Assembly: GCA_963995525.1 (NCBI GenBank)
Contig: OZ023213.1
Span: 13,839,069-13,903,068 of the forward strand
Reading direction: 5' to 3'
DNA from: Escarpia spicata
Taxonomy: Eukaryota > Annelida > Polychaeta > Sabellida > Siboglinidae
Length of the DNA stretch: 64,000 nt
The stretch's first letter is position 1, and each line of letters begins with the position of its first letter. Made by a program: the position numbers and the translations under genes. Positions 45,417-56,523 of the stretch are shown here, in pieces. Below the pieces are notes generated by a model, which was given only the letters and a program-made list of their open reading frames with translations, was not told where the DNA came from and did not search any database.

Positions 45417-45739
45417 ACGATGTGTTGTGATGGGTTCATTGATGTATGTGTACGTCTGCGTGTATACGTTCATTTTGTTGGGGGATGCGTTGTTCACCCA
45501 CATTGAATCTTCACTTAGTAGTGGAGAAGTGGAGTTACTATGTCTCCGAGGGGGAGGCTGCATAATATGCATATGTGTCATGTATATATGTGGGAATGTG
45601 TGTATGTATACTTGTGTTTACGTGTGTATCCATGCACGCTTGTGTTCGCTTATGCACCCTTATGAATAAAGCCTTACAAGTATGGATATGTAATCACCTG
45701 GGATTCTCTCTCTTGCACTCTTTTTACAAGGCCAAGGCT

Positions 45740-45945
45740 CTAGTTGCGGCAACAATAGCCCTTTCCGTAGTAGGAGACGCAGGTGGACACGCACTGGTAG
45801 GTGACACAGCAGACGTAGGGACGGGGACTCGGACACTTGTAGTAGCGCACCGGGTAGCCCCTGCGGCAGAATACACGCCAGCCCTTGCCTCGGCAGAAGG
45901 AAGATCTCCATCCGTCTCCGTGCAGGCAAGCACCCTCGAAGCATT
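45740..45945 (-). CDS. Gene B exon 4: 11-cysteine C-terminal module
   Basis: 206 nt including TAG, acceptor CTATTTTCAG. It encodes CFEGACLHGDGWRSSFCRGK, GYPVRYYKCPSPRPYVCC and a tail ending GKGYCCRN. It is richer in aromatic and glycine residues than the gene A module. Equal length but moved internal cysteines suggest rapid sequence change under a fixed cysteine count. Confidence 0.85.
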
Positions 45946-46072
45946 CTGAAAATAGGATAACAAAATGATTGATAGTAGTATAATCTCGGTACAATGATCG
46001 TTAGATATTTCGTGTTGTTCCTGTTATTGTATGTTGCGGTATTAATAATAGTTGTTGTGGTGCCAACACGAA

Positions 46073-46107
<35 letters not shown>

Positions 46108-46543
46108 CCAAGTAGCGATGATGATGGTAATTCTGTCATGCCAACCTGTAATCAATGTATTATAATGAATGGCGTACATGACAACAACTAACGGGAACAC
46201 CATTCGCTATGGTTACGAAGTATCTCATCTCAAGCTTCGAACTAGCAATGCTAGGTTACTGTGTGTGCGTGTAGGAGAATGTGTGCAATAATGGAACTCA
46301 CGGCATTTCTTGGTCCATGGGTTGAACACCTGGAAGGCCTCGCATGAGCGGTAATACAACTCTCCACCATCACACTGGTAGTAGGCAGGGCGTTTACGGT
46401 TCACCGAGGGGTACAGGCCGTCTGGTTTGCCTTCGCAAGTGTCACCGCATCGTCCTAGATTCACGAAGAAATATTACATGTTGTGTGCATCAAGTATATT
46501 ATACGTCTGTGTAATTTCACCATAAGTTGGCCTCTAATATTCA

Positions 46544-46629
<86 letters not shown>

Positions 46630-48075
46630 GCGTGTGTGTGTGTGCTTGTGTGTGTTTTTGTGTGTATATATGTGTAAGAATGTATGCGTGTATGTATGTA
46701 TGTATGTATGTATGTATGTATGTATGTATGTATGTATGTATGTATGTATGTATGTATGTATGCATGTATGCATGTATGCATGTATGCATGTATGCATGTA
46801 TGCAAGTATGCATGTGTGCATGTGTGCATGTGTGCATGTGTGCATGTGTGCATGTGTGCATGTGTGCATGTGTGCATGTGTGCATGTGTGCATGTGTGCA
46901 TGTGTGCATGTGTGCATGTGTGCATGTGTGCATGTGTGCATGTGTGCATGTGTGCATGTGTGCATGTGTGCATGTGTGCATGTGTGCATGTGTGCATGTA
47001 TGCATGTATGCATGTATGCATGTATGTATGTATGCACGTATGCACGTATGCACGTATGCACGTATGCACGTATGTATGTATGTATGCATTCGTGCGTGCT
47101 TGCGTGCGTGCGTGTATATATATATATCCTTGTGTGCATGTATCACATATACAAACGCACGCTCACTCACACACACGCACGCGCGCACACATAAGCACAC
47201 AACATTTACGTGAACGGTGAGTATATCGTCACGGCAAATTGATTTGTTCATGAGCTAGCGTATATATTTTGGTTGAGGCGTCTTGGTGCAATTATCAAAC
47301 GCAGTTGTTTGGGCAGCAAACTGCAGGTATAATTAACGGAGAAAATTTGAAACACAGCTGCAACCGAATGGTAACATCTGCATGGTTTGTTGGTCTAATA
47401 ATGTAAATTCGTGGTACTCACGGCAAAATCCGTTGATGATGCAATAGTTGATCTTTACGCACCATTTGTAAATAACAACTTTCTTGACACACTTGTAATA
47501 GTAGTTGCACGGACCACACCACGAAGGGTAGTTTGCGCCGTTTCGTTTGCCGACGCATGTATCCGAGCATCCTAAATGATAGCAACTGAGTTATTGTATC
47601 ACATATTTAATCCAATGCAGGTTGCAACGACGTTACATTGGAATGTTTATCAATATTAACTTAATGCAGGAAAAACATTTCATTTTTACCGATTACCATT
47701 ACGTTGCGCTTTACTGTAATGTAACGATTTATCTTACAATAGTTCTATTGTTCTAAGTGTGCTGCAGTACATGTCGTCACACAACCGCTGGACGTACTAA
47801 CATCCACTGGGTTTATACAACGTAATGGTATCCACTCGACGTTAAAATACGTATGCTTAGGATCGTAGGAGGGTCAGCTGTGCTAGAGCTTTGTAGGATA
47901 ATAACTTATTGTTTATGGATAACATTCGGCAGTAGTGATAACACATAATATAGATGTGACGATATAGAGAAAAACACCCAATTTTTGTGACGTGGATTAG
48001 CATCGACGTTGCGGATTTACCTTGGGCGGCGTAGGCGATGCAAAGCACCAACAAAGCGACGGAAAGCTTCGACAT
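45740..48075 (-). CDS. Gene B: secreted cysteine-rich protein, paralogue of gene A
   Basis: Spliced on the minus strand with coding exons 48075-48021, 47571-47422, 46454-46302 and 45945-45740 (564 nt, 187 residues). Introns are GT-AG and phase 1. The ATG lies exactly 20 nt after a CTATTTCAG acceptor (UTR intron 48626-48096), as in gene A. An in-frame upstream ATG exists in unspliced genomic DNA (48132) but lies in the UTR intron, so MSKLS is the start. Signal peptide MSKLSVALLVLCIAYAAQG is followed by three modules with 8, 5 and 11 cysteines. Exon lengths are 55/150/153/206 versus 55/147/153/206 in gene A. Module 2 (GLYPS..RPAYYQC.GGELYYRSC....VFNPWTKKC) is a clear peritrophin-A-type chitin-binding pattern. 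Predicted role is binding extracellular chitin-like material; tissue and ligand are unknown. No AATAAA is obvious 3' of the stop. Confidence 0.87.
46071..46100. repeat. (GCA)n trinucleotide repeat in gene B intron 3
   Basis: About ten GCA units (CAGCAGCAG..) inside the intron between exons 3 and 4. Confidence 0.95.
46302..46454 (-). CDS. Gene B exon 3: chitin-binding-like module 2
   Basis: 153 nt, phase 1/1 (acceptor GAATCTAG, donor GTGAGTTCC). Spacing C-x3-C-x20-C-x9-C-x12-C is identical to gene A exon 3. Confidence 0.88.
46543..47126. repeat. Compound microsatellite filling gene B intron 2
   Basis: In order: (TG)n 46543-46630, (TATG)n about 46683-46760, (CATGTATG)n to about 46808, (CATGTGTG)n about 46810-46996, then CATGTATG and CACGTATG units to about 47090 and TGCG/TATATA to 47126. 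It makes up most of the 967-bp intron. Every long frame reported here is repeat translation. Confidence 0.95.
47422..47571 (-). CDS. Gene B exon 2: cysteine module 1
   Basis: 150 nt, phase 1/1 (acceptor ATCATTTAG, donor GTGAGTACC). Spacing C-x3-C-x12-C-x2-C-x5-C-x9-C-x5-C-x5-C, one residue longer than gene A. It contains CGPCNYYYKC and YKWC. Confidence 0.87.
48021..48075 (-). CDS. Gene B exon 1: signal peptide
   Basis: Encodes MSKLSVALLVLCIAYAAQ plus one base, donor GTAAATCC. It is a typical hydrophobic secretory signal with small residues at the end. Confidence 0.88.
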
Positions 48076-48626
48076 GATGGCAGTAATGACGCACTCTGAA
48101 ATAGGAAATTGCGTTAGCACGTTGAAAAACATATTTCCTTACAGCGATTATAGTCACACGTGTTTCTGTCATATACTGTAAAAATAAGACATGCAGGTAA
48201 CTCGAATTTGTTTCTGTTAAAATATAACGGAATGATTTTCTGGAATATTTAACGAGATGGTCTAATGATTTTTGTAATGTAAGAATATATTTTCTATCTC
48301 ACCTTATTCCAACAAACCTTCATCATTTGTATGGCTAACATGACATTTACTAACACGCTTTAGTATACACTATACCATAAACAAAAAACAACTACTATTA
48401 CTAATACAGCATTTATTTTACAAGAAACACTAATAATTATTTCGTCTCCGAATATTTTGCCTTGTTTCAACTTGCAAATGAACAGTAAGTTATGTGCATT
48501 CAAGTATTAGCAATAACAAAATATAATTTGAATAATGTTGCAGGAATGTATAAACCTTTGGCATCCTGTCTATATATGACTGTTAACTTAATGTCACTGC
48601 TACAAGACATATATAAGTATACATAC

Positions 48627-48699
48627 CTATCTTGAGACGAGATATGACCTTCACTGGAACAGCTGGTGAAATGCACTTGCCACTCGGCCACTTATATAG
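48627..48699 (-). promoter_or_regulatory. Gene B promoter (TATA) and 5' UTR exon
   Basis: CCTATATAAG on the minus strand at 48700-48691 is a strong TATA box. The likely start is about 25-30 bases on, near 48668. The short UTR exon ends at 48627 before the donor GTATGT. It aligns with the gene A promoter/UTR exon through CACCAG, CCAGTG and GTCAT blocks. Confidence 0.72.
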
Positions 48700-49639
48700 G
48701 CTTTAATAAATACAGTTCTGGTTGAATCCAATGACATGAGGGGGTGCAAGCAAGTACTATATCTGCCAGCTGTCATCGTAGCTGTTTTTATGACGTCGGT
48801 CTGCCAGACTTCAAGTGCGTGACAACGTTGACGTAATTGGATATACCTTTGTTAAACACCAAGTACGTTTTTAGGAATTGCCGCGCTCAGCCACCCCGTT
48901 ATGAAATGCTACTAAGAATGGCTGGCCCGTTTCGGGCAACATGCTTGTAGTCTATAGTGATAACTTAATATAGTTGTGAGTATTGTATTATATAATGTTG
49001 CCAACATTTTTCTAAATATAATTCACTCTGTTAAATCACTGTTTGTGAAAATAAATTAAGTAAATTGCTACCAGAGCAACAACATCAGTTTGAAGGTGGT
49101 GTGCAACATCTGTCAAACATTTTATGTTAATTTGTGCCTACGAAGAAGTTGGGTTCAAATATAAACAGTTGTGTCTTATTAAACCTTTGTCAGTGCACAC
49201 ATTTACTTTGGCATGGCGGAAACAGTGTACCTGCAGGTGGAGTTATTTTATCAGAAATTGTAAAAAAATTATGGGAACGTTGCGCTAAACACTAGGTTTA
49301 ATTAACAATATCTTACTAGATGGCATAATTTGTGTGAAACTGGACTACGTCAAGTATATATATTTTTTATAAAATGCGACCAGAACGTAACGTGGTATCG
49401 CTAATTGTTATTTGTATTGCTCTTCATGAATATTTAAAAAAATACTTGGTGGATAGTTACAGTTAACAATCGTCATTGGAGAATACCTTCAAATCCGAGA
49501 CGTGAAAAAGACGGCAAAAAGACAACGTTACTGACACATGTAGCTACGGTCGCAGACATTGCGTGTTTGCTCCTACAAGCACATCATTTTAAACTGTCGA
49601 AAAACACTGTCACGCAAAGCTTCTTCTTCTCACTATTAT
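48700..49639. other. Upstream flank of gene B
   Basis: AT-rich; no other gene recognised. A TGACGTCG motif occurs at 48791. Confidence 0.45.
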
Positions 49640-49905
49640 TCTTCTCCTTGCACCCTTGAGGGTGGGGTCCACGCCTTTTGGTAGCTTCGTGTGCTTTGCT
49701 TGTTAATATTGTCCATCTCCCTCTGCCATATGCAATCATGATGTACCTTTCATTTTGGTTCGTACCTGCCCTCCCAATATCTCATTTCAAGCTGTTGTCC
49801 TCGTGTAAACTCTTGTATTCTTCTTCTTGCACCCCTGTGTTCTTTCCATGCTCTTTTTGACAGTCTATCCTCGCTCATCGTTGCACATGTCCTGCCCACC
49901 TCATT
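49640..49905 (-). pseudogene. LINE C-terminal coding relic
   Basis: With frame changes, the minus strand reads AGHVQR, then an arginine/lysine-rich stretch RAWKEHRGARRRIQEFTR followed by QQLEMRYWEGRYEPK. This fits the extreme C-terminus after the GHVxRM motif of RTE-like elements. Confidence 0.6.
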
Positions 49906-51492
49906 GTACTTCCAACTTATCTAATGGAGAGGTTGATTTAATTAAATGTAAGTAATTCCCACACGTTTTCATAACGCCTACACCCAATCTCGTTCCTATT
50001 TAGGAACCGGACATTTCCTCTTTTATGAATACGTAGAACTGGTAGGATAAATTAGCAAAGTAAATTAAAAATTATATAATTTATATAATAATTACATCTT
50101 CAATTATATATTTAGTGAGGCAACTTCGTCACACTGCACCGGTTGATAAGTAAAACCTGATTGGAAAATGGCTATATTAGAAACACTGTTATTCGATTGT
50201 TGTGAATGAATCCATAGTCATAATATTATCGTTATTTTGTTCCATATCAAAATGGTTTGGTGAACTGATTAATAATGACAATATTTTGTAATATATTAAT
50301 ATTCGTTCCGTTCGATAACATTTCCACCTAAGGCCATACAACAATAGTTTGTGTATTATATTACAATAGAAACACTTTACTATTTGTCACATATGCTTCA
50401 GACGATTCACGCAGAGTTATTGCGGAATAGACCCCCTGAACGGCATTCAAATAGCCTGTCTCGCCGGCAGACGTTATACTCATATGTCACATCAATATAA
50501 ACACGCACCGCACCGTTCGTGTGGCTTGGCCGCACACTATGTGTATTTGAATGGAACGCATAATTACGCGCTGGGTGTAGTATAAGCTGCATATCATGTT
50601 TTAATATCACTAAACTCGTGCACACTTTTTAAAGATGGATCAAGCGTCTCTTGGACAACACAAAATAGTAACTAAACACAACATTTATTTTTTTAGCAGA
50701 AGAAGAAGAAAAAGAAATGTTGTGTTTAGTTCCTATTTTTTGTGTGTATATATATATTCTACATTTTATAATATACATGTATATATATATATATATATAC
50801 ATATATATTTACATTATAAAATGGAAAAAATACATAAAATGTAAAGCTAAATTTTTAGGGAGCGGAAATATATATATATATATCTATATTATAAAATGTT
50901 AAATAAATACATAAAGTGAAAAAAACATTTCAGATCCAGTACGGGGGGGGGGGGCTTGCCCCTCCCCCGCGGAAGCCCGCGGCTGGATATGTGTCGTCCG
51001 CGATACCCATGCAGCAATTCTGATATGGAATGCGAGGACGTAACTCGTTCTACTTATCAAATAGCATCAAACAGAAGCAGTCTGTGGTAAGAATTATGAC
51101 ACATTTCGGGTGGACAGTGTATTATGTTTGTTGTCGATGTGGATACCTCAATCGTGTAGCGGACCATTTGCGATACTTGTTTTAGGTACTCAAAGTGCAA
51201 TATTAATTCGAATAATAATAATGTATAATTATACTCTCACACGCGCTACAATGTGTTACGTGGTACGTCTTACTGCAATCAATATCACTGTCAATGTCCC
51301 TTGATTCGTGCATATTGGCACACGTTTCTCACACTTCATCCTACATAACGCAGATGAAATAATATTAATTATATTGTCATTGCATTGTATAAAATTATTA
51401 ATAATATAGATTTACAAGGTAACAAAACACCCGACATTTCATGTGGACGTTCGCTTCATGGCCACTGTTCTCATGTTGCATTGTGTGTCACA
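49906..51492. other. Intergenic, no gene recognised
   Basis: AT microsatellites at 50775-50805 and 50868-50885 lie within ACATTTTATAATAT-type inverted segments. A G13 run with CCCCTCCCCC and CCGCGG-AAGC-CCGCGG lies at 50943-50983. No coding evidence. Confidence 0.5.
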
Positions 51493-51706
51493 AATAGTTT
51501 GTTTGTCTCATAGAGAAGCGCTCAGTGCAGTTGTTGGGTTTTGACAGATATTAGTAAAACAGCTAGTTTTTTGTCTCATAGAGAAGCACTTAGTGCAGTT
51601 GTTGGGTTTTGACAGATATTAGTAAAACAAATAGTTGTTTGTCTCACAGAGAAGCGCTCAGTGCAGTTGTGGGGTTTTGACAGATATTAGTAAAACAGTA
51701 GTTGTT
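51493..51706. repeat. Three-copy 67-68-bp tandem repeat
   Basis: The unit has AGTTTGTTTGTCTCATAGAG, AAGCGCTCAGTGCAGTTG and GGGTTTTGACAGATATTAGT, then AAAACA. Copies start at about 51493, 51562 and 51629 and are about 95% identical, so the expansion is recent. The same sequence is not seen elsewhere in the window. Confidence 0.93.
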
Positions 51707-52619
51707 ATGGTTGCAACAATTACTCAAACGACTCTTCGAATACAACACACGCAATAGGAATAAAAACAAGAAGCGCAGTATTAGGTAAAGGTCACTTCAG
51801 TACGCGATGTAGTAAACTCTGATTTTTATGGCGTTGTAGTTGAAAATAATGAAATATATAACGCCTTTATCACGCAACGGGTCGGTATGGAAATGTGACT
51901 AAAGCTTTGTAAAGCATGGGTTCATTTCAAACGTATTCAACTTGCACAACGATTAAAGGAAAAAACCACAAAGATGATACATGATTAACAGAAGCTACGT
52001 ATGCTAATGTGTCCAGCATTAATTATATCACGTATATGGCACTCACGCCCACGCGCATTTACGCACTTACGCGCGCGCGCACACACACGCACGTACGCGC
52101 ACGCACACTCACACATATACGCACTCACCATACATTTGTCAACAAAATCAAACGAGAAATGAGTTGTCATGCAGTGTTACGTACTTGAGTGAACGTTTTA
52201 ATATGTTTAGCTTGTGTCGTCAAACGAGGAATGGTGCACGATTAATGCGTAATAAAACACGCGTTCTGGTACGGGTGTGTTGCGCTGGAGCTACGTACTG
52301 GTGGACAGTATTTACATTCCTGATTGGTAGTAGCATTACTACCAAAATGACCATTTCTTAATATACGTTTTTGCTTTAGTATTTGCAATTTTTATGCATT
52401 GCGATGGATGGAATATATCCCATGCATGAACAGATCCAATCACCACAGAAACAATATGTTTTCTGAACGCACTGATATAGTACTGGTAGTTCGCGATGCG
52501 TGATACTCTTTTCAATATGTACAAAAAGAAGAACAGTTATCAATATGTTCTCAATTGACAATTCTCAATTGAACGCAATACGTGTTCGCAGGTCGGACGA
52601 GTGTCAAGAAAAACACACA
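51707..52619. other. Intergenic, no gene recognised
   Basis: Contains a GC/CA-alternating stretch at 52070-52120. No gene evidence. Confidence 0.45.
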
Positions 52620-53150
52620 AACGGTATATTTGAGGGGTAACTCCTAATAACAGCCAGAATGAAATGGCAAAATGTTTACACCAGAAAAACCGCACCTCGG
52701 ATGGATGCATGAGAACGACATAATGTCAAAGCTGTTTGCGTGACAGGTTGTTTTTTAAATCACTGCTGAATACATATTTTATTTGGCTACCATTACTTTG
52801 AACATTGTGTTTACCACCTACAGCGAGAAACAAGAAAAGGGTGTGAGTTGTTCTAACGCCACGAACATCAACTAAAAGGAACGATGTCACGCACATTGGA
52901 TATACGCACATCTTCCTGGTGCTACCGAAATTATGTTTCCACTACACGAAAGCTGATTGCATGCACAAACATGAACGTCAACCGATATTCGTACAGTAGA
53001 GAAGCATGCAGTATGGACACACTAAACACGCGATTTACACATGCATGTTGATGTTTATTATGACGTCATATTTGTATATGCACATCGTTATGAAGGAAGG
53101 CCACTAAAGGTACGGAGTGGTGGTAGCAGAATCGTAGAGATAAAACTTCG
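52620..53150 (+). repeat. Dispersed repeat module M, longest copy
   Basis: Defines the order of blocks: GGTATATTTGAGGGGTAACT, AATGTCAAAGCTGTTTGCGT, AATCACTGCTGAATACAT, GTTCTAACGCCACGAAC and GGAACGATGTCACGCACATT, ending with GCCACTAAAGGTACGGAGTG and CAGAATCGTAGAGATA. It sits immediately 3' (on the minus strand) of a LINE C-terminal relic, in antisense. Confidence 0.7.
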
Positions 53151-53379
53151 GATTTGCGTTTTATTCAGAACAGTTCGTGTGTTACCAAAGTAGGCCTACT
53201 GAGATAGCATCATGGTAGATTAGCTACATTCGCATTAATGTTACAGTAGCTATATGACCTGGCTACGTACGATGAAAAGACGTGCTCTACATGCCACGCC
53301 TATTCCACAGGATATCTACAATGCCAAAATGTGGGTAATATTATTGCATTTACATAGTTACTTTACTTACTTACATAAG

Positions 53380-53650
53380 TTAACCATGTAACGTGGTTTT
53401 ATGACGAGTTGTTTCCTTTGTTTTATATCTGCCATTATTGAAGTCAGATAAGTTTTACCGATACCGGTGTCCCCCTCAATGGTATCTCTCAGCGTCGTCA
53501 TCGAGCGACCTCTTCGCCAAAGTTTATCGGGCTTCCATAGGAGAAGTCTCATAGTTATTTCAGCGCGACGCATCATCAACGACGCTGCTGCATGGCGGCG
53601 GAGAAGAGTGGCAGATTGCCATATAATTCCTGATTGGTGACATGATCACA
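53380..53650 (-). pseudogene. LINE C-terminal coding relic
   Basis: Minus frame RRAEITMRLLLWKPDKLWRR followed by GRSMTTLRDTIEGDTGIGKT and YLTSIMADIKQRK. The W.P..RRGR..TTLRDTIE.DTG pattern is the end of a LINE polyprotein. Homologous to the relics at 17.6-17.8 and 24.8 kb. Confidence 0.7.
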
Positions 53651-54049
53651 CCAGGATACTTTGTACAGTTTGCGTCGTAGGCTGTCAAGTGGCTTCCTGT
53701 GTGTTCATGTCAGCGTTGCTGATTTCAAGCCATATATAAGAATTGACGCAACAGTGGTCATGGAGATATTTTGTTTGGTGTATCTGCGTACTGATGATCG
53801 CCATGGATTACCCAGGGCACGAATTGCTGCCTACGCTTGTGCTTTTGTATACTAAATGCAATGTCGACATTTAGTGTAGGAGCCGATGTATTTAAAAACT
53901 TATATATTCTCTAGATGACTCCTATCTAAGCTGTATAGTTTACGATTTATATTTAAATTGATGTGCATGTATTTGATTTTGTTTGTATTGAGATCTAATC
54001 TAGTAACATTACAAACAATTTCTACTTGTGGCGTAGAATGTGTAAGTGT
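53651..54049. other. Intergenic, no gene recognised
   Basis: No recognisable coding, RNA or repeat content. Confidence 0.45.
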
Positions 54050-54050
54050 A

Positions 54051-54081
<31 letters not shown>

Positions 54082-54172
54082 TGTGTATATGTATGTGCGT
54101 GTGTTGTGTATATGTATGTGCGTGTTTTGCGTGTTGTGTGCGTGAGTTGTGTGTGTGTTTGTGTTTGTGTGT

Positions 54173-54247
<75 letters not shown>
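54050..54247. repeat. (GT)n microsatellite
   Basis: GT tract with TTGTGTATATGTATGTGC interruptions at 54080-54130. Confidence 0.95.
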
Positions 54248-54252
<5 letters not shown>

Positions 54253-54577
54253 ACGTATATCCGAAATACATGTTATTCATCTTGTTCTATTGATATAGCT
54301 GCATTATTTGCATGCACTCGTACACACTGTAATCGCATACGTAATGTACGTGCTTCCCTTTTCAAGTAAAACAAAAAAGTTTTAATTGCATCATCTATCA
54401 CACATCAGAAACTTTAATGACTCAATTGTACAGATTGGAATTTGTTTAAAATACTACAAGTTTTGCATATCTAAAACGAAGAAACACATGCATGACGTTC
54501 AGGATTCTGTCAACAACGACAGAGGACAATGTATGTGATGTGAGGTAAAGGAACGATCATCAGTTGTTGTCCGATCG

Positions 54578-54980
<403 letters not shown>

Positions 54981-54981
<1 letters not shown>

Positions 54982-55928
54982 TCGATGGTTCCATACCGTA
55001 GCACTGTTCACGGGCGCGTCTCTCGCTGACATACATGTCTTCTGTAGTATAAGTAGGGACGGCGACGGGGACAACGGCGGTTGATCACGGCGAATCTGCC
55101 CTCGCACTTCACAAAGCCGCTGCATCCTCCGTTTCCACACATTGACGGCTGGTAGCCATCGTCCTTCTCACCGAACACCTCGTATCAAGCTGGCTACAAC
55201 ATATTTCGCTATTTTACTGGCCGTAGTTCAGAGTGTTTATGTTCATGACACTCATTTAACGTTATTATATTGACAACACAAAAAACATAGATAACATGAG
55301 CCAGTGTATTACTTATACCCATTTAGCGTCAAGCTTATATATAGATATAAAGAACAAATAATAGTTTACTGATCATCGCAATGAAATTGCGTTTCTGCCT
55401 GTGTAACGCATACTATTATATTATATATTAATGTCGTATGAGCTGATGAGCATAACTGTCGTATATTAGGTATTTAATAACCAATGTTAACAAATGGAAA
55501 TCGACTTGTGGCAACGGCGTGCCTATGCGTTGAAGACTTCTCCGTAGGATGACAAATTCTGTAGGACATTAACTCCTTTTGACAGCGACAGGAGAACGGA
55601 CGTGGTTGGTTCAAAGATGGGTAGTGTCCGTCAGTCTTTCCGTAGCAAAAGTCCCGACATCGTACTGCAATTGTGGATTTGCGCTAGCTTAGAAGAAAGG
55701 AACATTGAATGTCTATGTTTCAGTTATATCTTAAATACGTTGGAATAAAAGCATACTTTACATCCATATTCCACAAGATAATTATGCCGCGCAAACGCGC
55801 AGCAGAATTATAATTAAGCAGTGGTTAAAACAAATCAACCGTCACTCAAAAGATTTGAAAATAATTAGGAAGGATGTCAAAATTTGCTATTCGTCACATG
55901 GATTTAATATATACACACTGTATATATC

Positions 55929-55960
<32 letters not shown>

Positions 55961-56163
55961 TATTTATCGTAACATGTCAAGGCCTAACGTAGCTAAAACG
56001 TATTATGTTACGCACTAAGTAGATCAATTTTGCATGGATATGTGTTTGATACTCACGACATCTATCCCTTACGAGGTAGTCACGGGATGTCGGGCAGTAC
56101 ACTCATTATAGATTGGGACGACCACAGATCGATGTCTTTTTCCGATACAAGTGTCATCGCATC
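54981..56163 (-). pseudogene. Pseudogene C: third, broken member of the A/B family
   Basis: Three exon remnants on the minus strand. Exon 2-like 56163-56057 opens GCDDTCIGKR with intact splice sites but has lost about 40 nt and shifts frame to a stop. Exon 3-like 55664-55510 reads RDFCYGKTDGHYPSLNQPRP, carries a 2-nt insertion near its end and TAG where A and B have TGG, and its donor GTGAGT is ACAAGT. Exon 4-like 55189-54981 reads YEVFGEKDDGYQPSMCGNGG, then CSGFVKC; the first cysteine codon is TGA, the CC pair is YY, and a 1-nt shift follows CQRE. No signal-peptide exon was found upstream, where an RTE relic lies. Exons 3 and 4 are closer to gene A than to gene B. Confidence 0.88.
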
Positions 56164-56223
56164 CTATTAGATGTGCGAAAGAAAACGTAAACTTATTTTA
56201 ATGTGTGATGTAAAAACAAATAA

Positions 56224-56306
56224 AGGCATGTTTTTATGTAGCGCTGTCAAGCTGCTTAAAGCAATTTACACTTTACTCCCAGGAAGACTTGCTTAACGGA
56301 ACAACA
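56224..56306 (-). mobile_element. SINE copy 6, tail fragment
   Basis: GTAGCGCTGTCAAG..AAGCAATTTACACTTTACTC, then CCAGGAAGAC, matches the tail end of the SINE family, in minus orientation. Confidence 0.6.
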
Positions 56307-56523
56307 AATCGGTTTATTAATAATATGTTTTAGTTCTTTGCAATCAAAAAAGATTGAATAAAATACAGTAAAATATGATAAAATATTCGATTTAAAATAT
56401 ATGATTAAATAGTTAATTAACTAAAAAGGACACATAGACATACATCCATAACGTGTAGTGTTATATGCAGCTTTTGGTTAAAAAGTCACCAATATAGGAG
56501 TTCTTAGTTCTGTTTGTTTTCAC

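Noticed and set aside
46071..46100. Poly-Ala/Gln coding repeat
   Set aside because: The GCA repeat lies in gene B intron 3, between good splice sites, so it is not translated.
48076..48132. Upstream in-frame ATG giving a 19-residue extension to gene B
   Set aside because: It lies inside the predicted UTR intron, upstream of the acceptor at 48096. Gene A has its ATG at the same distance from its acceptor without any such extension.
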